Of a stretch of DNA of 64,000 bases, positions 18,322 to 27,448 are shown piece after piece. The notes beneath the pieces were generated by a model. It did no database searches and had not been told where the DNA came from. It worked only from the letters and a program-made list of their open reading frames with translations. Made by a program: the position numbers and the translations under genes. This DNA comes from Arthrobacter sp. Soil782 (lineage in GTDB: Bacteria > Actinomycetota > Actinomycetes > Actinomycetales > Micrococcaceae): NCBI RefSeq assembly GCF_001428435.1, contig NZ_LMSO01000001.1, positions 62,001-126,000 on the forward strand, written 5' to 3'. Each line of letters begins with the position of its first letter. The first letter of the stretch is position 1.

Positions 18322-18475
18322 GCCTCCTATTGTTGCCCACCTTTTCGCCCGCGGTTTCGTTGGCGGCCACTAGGAGGCTCCGGCCGTTGACCACAGTTCC
18401 TCCACTTCTGCTGAAGATATCCACATACGCCGCCACCGGCATGACCCGGTGCACTCTGGAGGGCAGGCTGGCCGT

Positions 18476-19543
18476 ATGTCTTCGTGGATCCCAGCAGCTG
18501 AATCGGCCGCTGTCGTGCTGGTCACCTCCTCACAACGCGTCCGCGATGAGGTGGCGCGCGTGGCGGTTGCTGCGGGGCTTGCCCTCACAAGTGTTTCGAC
18601 GGTGGGCGAGGCGCTGGCGCTACGTCCCGCCGTCGTGCTGTTGGACTGCAACAGTGCGCGGCATGCTGTCCCGGGCTGCGCGGTGATCGTCGTTGGTCTT
18701 GACAGTGATGAGACGGCAGCGTGGACGGCTGCCTCGCGGTGCAATGCCGATCGCGTGGCTATCCTTCCGCAGGCTGCCGGCTGGCTGGCTGAGCATCTGG
18801 GCATGCTGCAGCGCGTCCGTGATGAGGGAACGGTCGTCGGTGTGTTGGGAGCCGTCGGCGGGGTAGGTGCCAGCACAATCAGTGTTTGGCTGGCTGCGTC
18901 CGCGGCCTCACGGGAACTGCACCCGCTCCTTGTGGACGGTGATCCCTTCGGCGGTGGGCTCGAGCTCTCTCTCGGCGGTGAATCCGTGCCGGGCGTACGG
19001 TGGCCGGATCTTGGCGAAGTCCGCGGAACGTTGAACCCGGAACAGCTGATTCATGCGCTGCCGTCGCTCGGCGGCTTCTCGCTGCTGTCCATGGGCACCG
19101 AGCCGCCCGCTCCGGGAATTCTCGCATCAGCAGCAGTTCCTCCCATTATGGAGGCGGCGCGGGGAGCGTTCAATCTGACGGTGGTAGACGTGGCGCGAGG
19201 ATGGTCGGCTGACGGATCACTGCTTCCGTACTGTGACAGCGTCCTCATCGTTGTACCCGGCCGTGTCCGCGCTATTTCGGCTGCCCGCGCACTCGTCGCG
19301 CAGCTGCAGCCGTTGCCCGTCCGGGCCCTCGTCCGGGGTCCGCTGGGCCCGGACCTCGACCCGGATCGGGTGGCAGATGCCATCGGTGTGCCGAACGCCG
19401 GGTATCTGCCTTACCTTCGTGCCGCCGTCGGCAGCGAAAACCAGGGGAGGGTACTGGATCTGGCAAGGCATCGCGCCGTGCGGGCTTGCGCCCGCTCAGT
19501 CCTCGACACGGTGCTTCCCGGGGCGAACAAGGCCATCGCATGA
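18476..19543 (+). CDS. tadZ: Septum-site-determining-like / TadZ (CpaE-type) ATPase
   Basis: 355 residues from ATG 18476 (GTG 18449 is an alternative adding nine residues). An N-terminal receiver-like region of about 120 residues lacks a clear phospho-acceptor set. It is followed by a ParA/MinD-type ATPase with a deviant Walker A, VVGVLGAVGGVGASTIS, and the LLVDGDPFGGGLELSLGG segment. This matches the Ssd/CpaE proteins that head actinobacterial Tad loci (Rv3660c in M. tuberculosis), which place the pilus machine or influence septation. First gene of the tad operon, running into tadA after a 57-base spacer. Confidence 0.85.
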   Translation: MSSWIPAAESAAVVLVTSSQRVRDEVARVAVAAGLALTSVSTVGEALALRPAVVLLDCNSARHAVPGCAVIVVGLDSDETAAWTAASRCNADRVAILPQAAGWLAEHLGMLQRVRDEGTVVGVLGAVGGVGASTISVWLAASAASRELHPLLVDGDPFGGGLELSLGGESVPGVRWPDLGEVRGTLNPEQLIHALPSLGGFSLLSMGTEPPAPGILASAAVPPIMEAARGAFNLTVVDVARGWSADGSLLPYCDSVLIVVPGRVRAISAARALVAQLQPLPVRALVRGPLGPDLDPDRVADAIGVPNAGYLPYLRAAVGSENQGRVLDLARHRAVRACARSVLDTVLPGANKAIA

Positions 19544-19600
19544 ACCGGGCAGGTCAGAGCCCGCCGTGTCCGCCCTGATGCCCTGGCGGCAGACGCCGCC

Positions 19601-20731
19601 ATGGTTGCGCAGGTACGGGACGCCGTGCTCAATGGAGCAGAACCGGTCACCGGAGCCGGGCTCGCTGCCGCAGTCCAGTCGACCGGGCGCCTACTGGGGT
19701 CCGAGGGCGCATTCCGGACCCTCGACCGCGTCCGCGCTGAGTTGCAGGGGCTGGGACCGCTACAGCGGCTCGCGGAGGACCCGGAAGTCACGGACATCCT
19801 GGTCAACGGCCCAGGCGCAGTCTGGGTTGACAGCGGCGGCGGTTTGCAGCGCAGGGATCTCAGCTTCTCCAGCGATGCTGATGTGCGCGCACTTGCCACA
19901 CGCCTGATTGCAGCGGGCGGTCGCAGGCTTGATGACGGCAACCCCTGCGTTGATGTGCGGCTGGACCGGTTCCGGGTGCACGCCGTCCTCCCGCCGCTTT
20001 CCACAACGGGGACACTACTCTCCATCCGTATCCAACGGCAGAGGCACTATTCCTTCGACGAGCTGGTGTCCTCCGGGGCGTTGGATGCTCAGATGGCCTC
20101 GGTACTGCGGGGGATCGTGAGCAAGCGTTTGAACTTCCTGATCAGCGGCGCTACGGGTACGGGGAAGACAACCCTGCTCGCTGCCCTGCTGTCGCTCAGC
20201 GGGTCCAATGAACGCCTGGTCACGGTCGAGGATTCCGCTGAACTCAGTCCTGCGCATCCCCATGCCATCGGACTCCAAAGCAGGCACGGGAACCTTGAGG
20301 GCAGCGGATCCGTGGATCTGGCTGAACTGGTACGTCAGGCGCTGCGGATGCGGCCGGACAGACTGATTGTCGGCGAGTGCCGCGGCGCCGAGGTCCGCGA
20401 ACTTCTGGCAGCCATGAACACGGGGCACGACGGCGCCGGTGGAACAATTCATGCAAATTCTGCGGCGAGCGTTCCTGCCCGGCTTTCCGCGCTCGCGGCC
20501 CTGGCCGGGATGGAAGTGCAGCCCCTGGCGCAGCAGGCGGCCAACGCCCTCGACGTCATCGTCCACGTGGTCCGGGCAGGCAGCGGCCGCACCGTCTCGG
20601 AGGTCGGCGTCCTCGAGAGGACCGCCGGCGGTGATCTGGTGGTCAGAACAGCGCTCGCGCGACGGGGAGCGGTATCGGAGCGTGGGCCGGCGTGGGAGGC
20701 GCTGGCTCTGAAGCTCGAGCGGGGCCGCTGA
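19601..20731 (+). CDS. tadA: Tad pilus assembly ATPase TadA (CpaF type)
   Basis: 376 residues. Type II/IV secretion ATPase that powers pilus assembly at the inner face of the membrane. The N1 domain segment GLGPLQRLAEDPEVTDILVNG is followed by Walker A ISGATGTGKTTLLAALL, an Asp box (VTVEDSAEL), and a Walker B region (LRMRPDRLIVGECRGAE). The His box is at TGHDGAGGTIHANS. No good ribosome site precedes ATG 19601. The upstream reading frame stays open back to the tadZ stop, so a slightly longer product with a rare start is possible. Confidence 0.92.
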   Translation: MVAQVRDAVLNGAEPVTGAGLAAAVQSTGRLLGSEGAFRTLDRVRAELQGLGPLQRLAEDPEVTDILVNGPGAVWVDSGGGLQRRDLSFSSDADVRALATRLIAAGGRRLDDGNPCVDVRLDRFRVHAVLPPLSTTGTLLSIRIQRQRHYSFDELVSSGALDAQMASVLRGIVSKRLNFLISGATGTGKTTLLAALLSLSGSNERLVTVEDSAELSPAHPHAIGLQSRHGNLEGSGSVDLAELVRQALRMRPDRLIVGECRGAEVRELLAAMNTGHDGAGGTIHANSAASVPARLSALAALAGMEVQPLAQQAANALDVIVHVVRAGSGRTVSEVGVLERTAGGDLVVRTALARRGAVSERGPAWEALALKLERGR

Positions 20732-20732
20732 C

Positions 20733-21458
20733 ATGAGCGGAGTACTTATTGCCTGCCTGCTCTTCGCGGCGTGCGGGGTCCTGGCGTTTCCCCGCCGCTC
20801 CCCGCGCAACGATGGCCGGGGGCGCAGGAAGGTGGGTGCGCTTCTGCGGCCTCTCTCTCGGGGGCGTGCGCTGAAGACTGATCCACACGAAATCCCCTTG
20901 TTCGTCCATCAGTTGACCGGCCTGCTTCAGGCAGGCCGGACGCCTTCCCAGTTATGGGGAGACGCACTCAGCGTGCACGGCGGCAGGTCCGGAACGGCCT
21001 TCTCGTCCGCGGTGAAACCCGCGCTGGGGTCAGCCCATCAGGCTGCCCAGCTTGGACTCAGCGTTCCGGAGGTTTTGCGGGAGGCAGCCACCCGCAGCAG
21101 GGACACGGCGCTGCGGACATTGTGGAAGGACCTGGCTGCCTGTCTCGAGGTGGCCGAGCGCAGTGGAGCGCCCCTCGCGGCCGTACTTGCCCGCTACGCA
21201 GTGCAGCGCGAATCGCAGCTGGACTCTGATGCTGCCCGCGATACGGCGCTCGCCGGACCCAGAGCCACGGTCCGCTTACTTTCCTGGCTTCCGCTGTTCG
21301 GGTTCGCGGTGGGCTACCTCATTGGAGTGGATCCCCTCGCTGTCCTTCTCGGTTCGGTGCCGGGCATCGCAGCACTCTGTGCAGGATGCGTGCTCACCAT
21401 CATGGGCCGGATCTGGTCGAGCAGGCTGGTGCGGACAGCCGCAGGCGATCCCATATGA
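20733..21458 (+). CDS. tadB: Tad pilus membrane platform protein, type II secretion F domain (TadB-like)
   Basis: 241 residues. One N-terminal membrane segment, a cytoplasmic T2SSF-type domain (about 55-165; HQLTGLLQAGRTPSQLWGDAL), then two C-terminal membrane segments (about 170-225). This organisation is typical of the TadB platform subunit that interacts with TadA. The ATG at 20733 follows the tadA stop by one base, and its own stop overlaps tadC (ATGA at 21455), so the genes are tightly coupled. Confidence 0.85.
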   Translation: MSGVLIACLLFAACGVLAFPRRSPRNDGRGRRKVGALLRPLSRGRALKTDPHEIPLFVHQLTGLLQAGRTPSQLWGDALSVHGGRSGTAFSSAVKPALGSAHQAAQLGLSVPEVLREAATRSRDTALRTLWKDLAACLEVAERSGAPLAAVLARYAVQRESQLDSDAARDTALAGPRATVRLLSWLPLFGFAVGYLIGVDPLAVLLGSVPGIAALCAGCVLTIMGRIWSSRLVRTAAGDPI

Positions 21459-22018
21459 CCGGTGCACTCATCGCCGCTACGCTCTTTGTTGCCTGTTGGG
21501 TCCTGCATCGATCCCCGCCCCTCAGCGCCCATCCGGCAAGTTCGCTACCGGGTGGTGCGTTGGGGTCTCGGGATGATGGGCTGGATGATCCGGCGCTGAT
21601 GATGGACCTGATGGCGTCCATGCTTGCCGTCGGCTCATCCCTGGAGCGCGGTCTCGACGTCCTTGCCCGGTCAGCATCAGCACCGGCGGGCGCTGCCCTG
21701 ACCTCCGTCAAGACGGCACTGGACCTCGGAGCCTCCTGGGACGTCGCGTGGGCGGCGGTTCCGCACACAAAGGACGTCAGGGCGGCCCAGGAACTGGGAA
21801 ATGCCCTGCGGTTCGCCGGAACCACGGGGGCGCCGTCGGCTGCCGTGGTCACCGCCCACGCAACACAGTTCAGACGGAGAAGGAACCGGGAAGCAGAGCA
21901 GCGCGCTGCTGCTCTCGGGGTGCGGCTCGTTGTGCCCCTGGGTCTCTGCTCCCTGCCGGCGTTCGTGTGCCTAGGCGTCATTCCCATCCTGGTCGGCCTC
22001 TTTCCGGCCTTCACGTAG
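21455..22018 (+). CDS. tadC: Tad pilus membrane platform protein, type II secretion F domain (TadC-like)
   Basis: 187 residues from ATG 21455, overlapping the tadB stop by four bases. It has an N-terminal membrane segment, a short T2SSF domain (LMMDLMASMLAVGSSLERGL), and a C-terminal hydrophobic pair (VVPLGLCSLPAFVCLGVIPILVGL). It is shorter than proteobacterial TadC, as is usual for actinobacterial versions such as Rv3657c. It should form the membrane platform together with TadB. A 281-base spacer separates it from the pilin gene. Confidence 0.85.
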   Translation: MTGALIAATLFVACWVLHRSPPLSAHPASSLPGGALGSRDDGLDDPALMMDLMASMLAVGSSLERGLDVLARSASAPAGAALTSVKTALDLGASWDVAWAAVPHTKDVRAAQELGNALRFAGTTGAPSAAVVTAHATQFRRRRNREAEQRAAALGVRLVVPLGLCSLPAFVCLGVIPILVGLFPAFT

Positions 22019-22235
22019 CGGCGGTCCCCACATCGCCGCGGCCACGAGCATCGCTTACCACCGTTGCCCTCCCGCCGCAGTGCCCACCACCATCGCCGCA
22101 GCTACCGCTGCCGTGCCGCTCGTGTCGTGCTCCACAACCGCAGGGAAGTGCTGCACTTTTCCACTTACCGGTATCTCGGTGGGCCGGCCGACGGGCAGCG
22201 CGAAAGACTCGAATCAGCCGCTGAAGCGGTCCGGA

Positions 22236-22257
22236 CGGTTCAGCAGCCGCTGAACCG
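22236..22257 (+). other. Stem-loop ahead of the pilin gene
   Basis: CGGTTCAGC and GCTGAACCG form a perfect 9-bp stem with a 4-nt loop in the 281-base spacer between tadC and the pilin gene. No T run follows, so mRNA stabilisation or processing of the pilin message is as likely as termination. I see no gene in the rest of 22019-22299. Confidence 0.45.
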
Positions 22258-22299
22258 CCAGTCAGGATCAAACCGGAATCCGTCAACCAAGGAGTCGTC

Positions 22300-22626
22300 A
22301 TGACACGTTCCACCACCGCAGCAACAATTCCCACCGCAGCAACAACCCCTACCGCAGCAACAACCCGGACCAGCGGCTCGCAGGAATTCCCCGCGGGAAC
22401 GAGGCCACTTGCCACAGTGACGTCCCTGCGGTCTGAGCCCGTCGAAGCCAACCGCCGTACACGGCGTGCGCTGATGCGGTCCGAGGCAGGGCTGGCAACC
22501 GCCGAGTACGCGATCGCCACCCTGGCCGCCGTGGGGTTCGCGGCGCTCCTGGTCGCAGTCCTTTCCAGCGGGGAAATCCGCGGCATGCTCATGTCGCTGA
22601 TCACCAACGCCCTCAGCTTCGGCTGA
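22300..22626 (+). CDS. Flp-type pilin (DUF4244 family)
   Basis: 108 residues after AAGGAG. The C-terminal half contains the pilin core: EAGLATAEYAIATLAAVGFAALL (split here as SEAGLATAEYA then IATLAAVGFAALL), with the Glu five residues after the likely processing glycine as in Flp pilins. The N-terminal leader is unusually long and low in complexity, with ATTPTAATT-type repetitions encoded by repeated ACCGCAGCAACAAC-like units at about 22314-22370. It lies between tadC and tadE, where the pilin is found in M. tuberculosis. No prepilin peptidase is present in the window. Confidence 0.85.
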   Translation: MTRSTTAATIPTAATTPTAATTRTSGSQEFPAGTRPLATVTSLRSEPVEANRRTRRALMRSEAGLATAEYAIATLAAVGFAALLVAVLSSGEIRGMLMSLITNALSFG

Positions 22627-22631
22627 CCGGC

Positions 22632-23000
22632 GTGGAGCGGACTGGACCGCGGGTAGCGCAGCCGAAAGAATCAGGGGCCGTGACGGCGGAAGTGGCAGTA
22701 GCACTTCCGGCTGTGGTGGTTCTGCTGGCCGTCGTGCTCGGTGCTGCGGCACTCGGCTTGTCCCAGTTGCGGATTGAGGAAGCGGCGAGGGCCGGGGCCC
22801 GCGAGATCATGCGCGGCGAGTCTTCGGACGTCGTCGAGGGAACAGTCCGGCGGATTGCCGGTGAGCAGGCGGATATCGCGGTCCAGTCCAACGGCTCCAC
22901 CAGCACCGTCACCGTCAACACCGCGGTGGATGTGCCTGTACTGGAGTTGCTCGACGTTAGTCTCTCAGCCCGCGCAGTTGCACTGCCGGAGCAGGAATGA
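22632..23000 (+). CDS. tadE: TadE-family minor pilin-like protein
   Basis: 122 residues. It has the TadE N-terminal pattern SGAVTAEVAVALPAVVVLLAVVLGA with the conserved Glu, a single membrane segment (about 18-42), and a small outer domain. The start is GTG 22632, five bases after the pilin stop. Its end overlaps the next gene by four bases. TadE pseudopilins are processed like Flp and assist pilus assembly. Confidence 0.82.
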   Translation: MERTGPRVAQPKESGAVTAEVAVALPAVVVLLAVVLGAAALGLSQLRIEEAARAGAREIMRGESSDVVEGTVRRIAGEQADIAVQSNGSTSTVTVNTAVDVPVLELLDVSLSARAVALPEQE

Positions 23001-23368
23001 TGGGTCTTCGTGCAGGCAAGGAAACTGGATCCGGCACCGTCCTGATGACCGGCGTCGCCCTGGCCGCCCTGCTGCTGCTCTCAGTTGTAGTCCTTTTTGC
23101 GCAGGCGTCAGTGGCGGCCTCGAGGGCGGCTACGGCCGCGGACCTGTCCGCGCTTGCGGGGGCTGATGCTGCGCGCGGGCTCCGAGACGGGAGCCCGTGC
23201 GCGGTAGCGGCCGAAGTAGCTTCCCTGCAGGGCGCCCGGCTGACGGGATGCGTGATCGAGGGAGAATCAGGACACATCGTGCGGATTTCCACCGAGGTCG
23301 ATTCCATTCCCGCGCTTCCCCCGGCATCGGGGCGTGCCCGAGCCGGTCCACCGTCATCAGATCCCTAG
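22997..23368 (+). CDS. TadG-like / helicase-secretion neighbourhood TadE-like protein
   Basis: 123 residues. The N-terminus GSGTVLMTGVALAALLLLSVVVLFAQ is a single membrane segment followed by the SRAATAADLSALAGADAA segment typical of the small TadG-like proteins that sit between actinobacterial Tad genes and a DEAD-box helicase. A Cys pair (SPCAVAAEVA..TGCVIE) may form a disulfide outside. It is the last gene of the tad operon. Its TAG stop interlocks with the helicase stop on the other strand (CTAG at 23365-23368). Confidence 0.8.
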   Translation: MMGLRAGKETGSGTVLMTGVALAALLLLSVVVLFAQASVAASRAATAADLSALAGADAARGLRDGSPCAVAAEVASLQGARLTGCVIEGESGHIVRISTEVDSIPALPPASGRARAGPPSSDP

Positions 23369-25734
23369 TGGAAGGAGGATTGCCCGCCCGACATGTCCTT
23401 GCCTGGCGCAGGCTCCCCGTCCGGGGCCTGCGCCAGCAGCATGCTGAGCAGGGTGAGTGCACCGTGCTTACTCAGCGGGTTGTTGCGGTTGCCGCACTTG
23501 GGAGACTGAACACACGAGGGGCAACCGGTGTGGCACTCACACGAGCGGATGGCCTCAGCGGTAGCACCGAGCCAGGTCTTCGCCGCCTCAAAACCCCGTT
23601 CAGCAAAGCCCGCGCCGCCTGGATGGCCGTCGTACACAAAAATGGTGGGGAGCCCGGTATCAGCATGGAGCGCAGTGGACACTCCGCCGATGTCCCATCG
23701 GTCACTCGAGGCGACCAGCGGCAGCAGACCGATCGCGGCATGCTCAGCGGCATGAAGAGCGCCCGGCAGGTCAGCCGCGCTGATCCCACTGCTCTCAAGC
23801 AGGCGGTTATCGCACTCGAACCAGACGCTCTTCGTGAAGAGATCCCGCGCACCGAGCTCCAGCGGTTCCTCCCCAAGGATCTCGTTCGAAACGAAGGCCT
23901 TGCGCTGGAAGGAGATCACCTGGGTGGTTACCTTGACCTCCCCGAAGCACACCCGGATGGGGCCCCACGAGGTGTTGCGCAGCTCGGAAATCACCTCAAT
24001 CTGCGTGATGTCCCGGGCTTGTGTGTAGTAGTCGGGATTGGAGCGGGTGACTATGGCGCAGTGATCCTGCTCGTTCAGTTCCTCCACCACGTAGCTCTGG
24101 CCCTGATGGACATAGACCGCGCCCGTGTGAGCCTGATAGTGGCTCTGCGGTGAATCCATGGTCCCAAGAACGGTGCCGGTTTCACTCTCGATGATATTGA
24201 TCGGGCCGCCGCCGTCCGCCCGCAGGTTCACCATGCCGGCAGCACTCTGCGGGTGTGTCCAGAACCACCCTGCCGGACGGTTGCGCAGCAACCCCTGATC
24301 TACCAACTGGTCCAGCAGGGCAGGGGCCGTTTCCCCGAAGAGGGGAAGGTCCTCAACCGTCAGCGGCAGTTCCGCCGCTGCTGCACAGAGGTGCGGTCCC
24401 AGCACATAGGGGTTGGCGGGGTCGAAGACAGTTGCCTCTACACCAACGTCGAACACCGCCTCGGGATGGTGCACCAGATAGGTGTCCAGCGGATCGTCAC
24501 TGGCCACGAAGGCGGCGAGCGCGTCCTGACCTGACCGCCCGGCCCGCCCGATCTGCTGCAGCAGGGATGCACGGGTGCCCGGCCAGCCCGCCACAAGGAC
24601 GGCATCCAGGCCCGTTATGTCGATCCCCAGCTCCAGCGCGGACGTGCTCGCCACACCAAGCAACCGGCCGGACCGCAGTGCGCCCTCCAACTGGCGGCGC
24701 TCCTCGGGCAGATACCCTGACCGATAGGCCGCGACGCGCGCCGGCAGCGTGGGATCCACTTCGCCGAGCAGCCGCTTGGTGTTTGCCGCGATGCTCTCGG
24801 CACCTCGGCGGGACTTGATGAAGGCAATGGTCCGAACCTGCGCAGAGACCAGATTGGCCAGCAGATCGGAGGTTTCGGCAATGACCGTCCTACGCTGCCG
24901 GGCGCCGTTCTCGCCCCGAAGATCGGTCAGCTGTGGTTCCCAGAAAGCCACCGTCGTCGACCCGTGTGGTGACGTGTCCTCGGTGAACGCCTGAACTGGA
25001 GCGCCGATCAGCTTGCCGAAGGACTCCGCGGGGGCAGCCGATGTCGCCGAGGCCCCGATGAACACGGGGTCCGCGCCGTAGTAGGCACAGACGCGCCGCA
25101 ACCTGCGCAATAGGTTGGCGACATGGGAACCGAAAACACCGCGGTAGCTATGCGCTTCGTCCACGATCACGTAGGTAAGGCGCCGGAAAAACCTTGCCCA
25201 CCAGGTGTGATTCGGCAGGATGCCGTAGTGAAGCATGTCCGGGTTCGCCAGTATCAGGTTGGCGTGGTCGCGGATCCAGCGACGCGCACCGGAGTCGGTG
25301 TCGCCGTCGTACGTATCTGCGCGGACCGTAGCCAGCCCCAGAGAGGAGATGGCTGAGAGTTGGTCAGCGGCCAGCGCTTTTGTCGGCGAAAGATACAGCG
25401 CGACGGCGCCGGTCGGCTCAAGCGACACTCTCTCCTCAAGTGCCGAACGGTGGATGGCGTCAAGGACCGGCAGTTGATAGCTCAGAGACTTGCCCGAGGC
25501 AGTACCCGTGGCAATGACGACGTGGGACCCCGCATGGGCGGCATCCGCCGCAGCACTCTGATGCTTCCAGGGCTCTACTATTCCTCGGTCCTGGTAGGCC
25601 TCCACCACATCAGGGTGCACCCATGCCGGCCACGGGCTGTGCACTGCGTCGCGGGCTGGGAGTTCCCTGACAGAAACGAGCTGCTCAGGATCAACTCCGC
25701 CGAGCAGCGGAATCAGGGAATCATGGGCAGCCAC
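23365..25734 (-). CDS. DEAD/DEAH-box helicase with C-terminal Cys cluster (MrfA-like)
   Basis: 789 residues. Motif I is VIATGTASGKSLSYQLP, motif II is VIVDEAHSYRG (DEAH), and motif VI is QQIGRAGRSGQDALA. A DUF1998-type C-terminal domain carries the cysteine cluster CECHTGCPSCVQSPKCGN, probably a metal site. This architecture is that of MrfA/Rv3649-like 3'-5' helicases linked to DNA damage repair. The start is GTG 25734; a CAAACT box six bases upstream suggests a leaderless mRNA. The position next to the tad operon is conserved across actinobacteria, but no functional link is established. Confidence 0.93.
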   Translation of the reverse strand: MAAHDSLIPLLGGVDPEQLVSVRELPARDAVHSPWPAWVHPDVVEAYQDRGIVEPWKHQSAAADAAHAGSHVVIATGTASGKSLSYQLPVLDAIHRSALEERVSLEPTGAVALYLSPTKALAADQLSAISSLGLATVRADTYDGDTDSGARRWIRDHANLILANPDMLHYGILPNHTWWARFFRRLTYVIVDEAHSYRGVFGSHVANLLRRLRRVCAYYGADPVFIGASATSAAPAESFGKLIGAPVQAFTEDTSPHGSTTVAFWEPQLTDLRGENGARQRRTVIAETSDLLANLVSAQVRTIAFIKSRRGAESIAANTKRLLGEVDPTLPARVAAYRSGYLPEERRQLEGALRSGRLLGVASTSALELGIDITGLDAVLVAGWPGTRASLLQQIGRAGRSGQDALAAFVASDDPLDTYLVHHPEAVFDVGVEATVFDPANPYVLGPHLCAAAAELPLTVEDLPLFGETAPALLDQLVDQGLLRNRPAGWFWTHPQSAAGMVNLRADGGGPINIIESETGTVLGTMDSPQSHYQAHTGAVYVHQGQSYVVEELNEQDHCAIVTRSNPDYYTQARDITQIEVISELRNTSWGPIRVCFGEVKVTTQVISFQRKAFVSNEILGEEPLELGARDLFTKSVWFECDNRLLESSGISAADLPGALHAAEHAAIGLLPLVASSDRWDIGGVSTALHADTGLPTIFVYDGHPGGAGFAERGFEAAKTWLGATAEAIRSCECHTGCPSCVQSPKCGNRNNPLSKHGALTLLSMLLAQAPDGEPAPGKDMSGGQSSFH

Positions 25735-25740
25735 TTGCCC

Positions 25741-25746
25741 AGTTTG
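25741..25746 (-). promoter_or_regulatory. Candidate -10 box of helicase gene (leaderless start)
   Basis: On the minus strand CAAACT is followed by six bases and then the GTG at 25734. It deviates from TANNNT at the first base. Confidence 0.35.
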
Positions 25747-25761
25747 TCACCCCGGCACAAA

Positions 25762-26412
25762 TCAGCGGCGGATCACAAAAGCATCAGCCAGGTGCGTCCA
25801 CCCCAGATACTGGTACAGCTGGCGTCCCTCCTCGGAGGCCATCAGCAGGCCGGTTTCAACATCGTCTTCCAGGATGTCGGCGGTCAGCGCGCGCATGACA
25901 AAGCTGCCAAGGCCACGTCTGCGGTACGGCGGAGACGTGATGATGCGGTCATAGACTGCGTGTTCATCCTGCTTGGCCACCGAACCCCGGGCAGCCTCCT
26001 CACTGTTCACGGTCACCGAAACACGCCTGCAGTCATCCTCGCGAATGTGCTCGAGTTTGAACTCGTCGTCCGGTGGCCGGGGGTCTTCGACATCCTGGCC
26101 ATCCATCTCTGCGCACATCAGAGCCTGCTGGCGGTCCGTGACCCGAAGACCGAGCGGAGCCGCGGCTTCGAGGAGTTCCTGCGCGCGGTTGGTGACGACG
26201 GTCAGCACACGAAGCGGATCTTCGCGGGTCTCTCCGGCGAGCTCGAGCAATTCGCCGATCGTGGGCTCATAGACGATGGTTTCGAGGTGGTTCTGTTGGT
26301 CCGTGAGCAGAACGGACAGGCTGCTCCCGTTCTCCTGCGGCGTGTAGCCTCGGCATTTTGCCCAGCCGGAAACCCAGGTGCGGACAAGTTGATCGGAAAG
26401 AGCGGCTCCCAT
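25762..26412 (-). CDS. GNAT-family N-acetyltransferase
   Basis: About 216 residues from the ATG at 26412; the frame is open further upstream and the start is uncertain. The C-terminal GNAT fold is recognisable from the acetyl-CoA-binding segment SPPYRRRGLGSFVMRAL (Q/RxxGxG/A) and the following TGLLMASEEGRQLYQYLGW, which has the usual end-of-domain Tyr and Gly. The N-terminal part (about 1-110) is a separate domain of unknown role containing a DRQQALMC segment. It lies between the helicase (27 bases) and the divergent trhO. Substrate unknown. Confidence 0.75.
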   Translation of the reverse strand: MGAALSDQLVRTWVSGWAKCRGYTPQENGSSLSVLLTDQQNHLETIVYEPTIGELLELAGETREDPLRVLTVVTNRAQELLEAAAPLGLRVTDRQQALMCAEMDGQDVEDPRPPDDEFKLEHIREDDCRRVSVTVNSEEAARGSVAKQDEHAVYDRIITSPPYRRRGLGSFVMRALTADILEDDVETGLLMASEEGRQLYQYLGWTHLADAFVIRR

Positions 26413-26497
26413 GCCTGAACGATAGTTGGGGCCAGACCGTAAAGACATAGCCCGGGAAAGAGGTTGCCGATTTGAGACCTCGCGGGCGGCCTGCCGG

Positions 26498-26503
26498 TAC
26501 CCT
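26498..26503 (+). promoter_or_regulatory. Candidate -10 box of trhO (leaderless start)
   Basis: TACCCT is followed by seven bases and then GTG 26511. TTGAGA at 26472-26477 could be a -35 element with a long 20-base spacer. No ribosome site precedes the start. Confidence 0.45.
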
Positions 26504-26510
26504 TGAATGC

Positions 26511-27428
26511 GTGTCAATGAACCGGATTGTCCTGTATTACGCGTTCACTCCGCTGCCCGATCCCGAAGCGGTGCGGCTCTGGCAGCGCGCCCTGTGTGAA
26601 AAATTGGGACTCCGCGGCCGCGTCCTCATCTCCAAGGACGGCATCAACGGCACCGTCGGCGGCGAACTGAACGCCGTCAAGCAGTACGTGAAGGCAACCC
26701 GCGAGTACCCGGCGTTCAAAAAGATGGACATCAAATGGTCCGAGGGCGGGGCGGAAGACTTCCCCCGGCTCAGCATCAAGGTCCGCGAGGAGATCGTGTC
26801 CTTCGGCGCACCGGGGGAGTTGAAGGTGGATGAGAACGGCGTGGTGGGCGGTGGCACCCATCTCAAGCCGGAGCAGGTGCATCAGCTGGTCAGCGAACGC
26901 GGCGACGACGTCGTCTTCTTTGACGGCCGCAATGCCCTCGAAGCGCAGATCGGCAAGTTCCGGAACGCGATTGTCCCGGAAGTGAACACCACCCATGACT
27001 TCGTGCGCGAACTCGATTCCGGGAAGTACGACCACCTCAAGGACAAACCGGTGGTCACATACTGCACCGGGGGCATCCGCTGTGAGGTGCTTTCCAGCCT
27101 GATGGTCAACCGCGGATTCAACGAGGTCTACCAGCTTCAGGGCGGCATTGTGCGCTACGGAGAGACGTACGGGGACGCGGGTCTCTGGGAAGGCTCGCTG
27201 TACGTCTTCGACAAGCGCATGCACGTAGAGTTCAGCAAGGATGCCAAGACAATCGGCAAGTGCGTTCGCTGCTCGGCGCCCACCAACAAGTTCGAGAACT
27301 GCTCGAACCTGACCTGCCGGAACCTGACCCTGTACTGCTCCCAGTGTGCCGCCGACCCCGCCACGCTTCGCTGCCCGCAGGGGTGCGAAACGGACGAGGC
27401 GGAAGCCACCGCAGTGGGCGCCGCCTGA
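26511..27428 (+). CDS. trhO: tRNA uridine(34) hydroxylase, rhodanese-type (TrhO/YceA)
   Basis: 305 residues from GTG 26511 (ATG 26517 is the alternative). The N-terminal domain has [14 protein letters not shown]. The central rhodanese domain has the active-site cysteine in [16 protein letters not shown]. The C-terminal zinc-ribbon-like tail has four or more Cys ([34 protein letters not shown]). TrhO uses O2 to hydroxylate U34 of certain tRNAs at the wobble position. It is divergent from the GNAT gene. Confidence 0.93.
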   Translation: MSMNRIVLYYAFTPLPDPEAVRLWQRALCEKLGLRGRVLISKDGINGTVGGELNAVKQYVKATREYPAFKKMDIKWSEGGAEDFPRLSIKVREEIVSFGAPGELKVDENGVVGGGTHLKPEQVHQLVSERGDDVVFFDGRNALEAQIGKFRNAIVPEVNTTHDFVRELDSGKYDHLKDKPVVTYCTGGIRCEVLSSLMVNRGFNEVYQLQGGIVRYGETYGDAGLWEGSLYVFDKRMHVEFSKDAKTIGKCVRCSAPTNKFENCSNLTCRNLTLYCSQCAADPATLRCPQGCETDEAEATAVGAA

Positions 27429-27448
27429 GCTGAGCCGGCCGCCAGCTC

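Noticed and set aside
22310..22372. Repeated ACCGCAGCAACAAC-type units considered as a CRISPR-like or tandem array
   Set aside because: They are short imperfect repeats inside the pilin coding frame encoding Ala-Thr-Thr-Pro; no spacers or cas genes.
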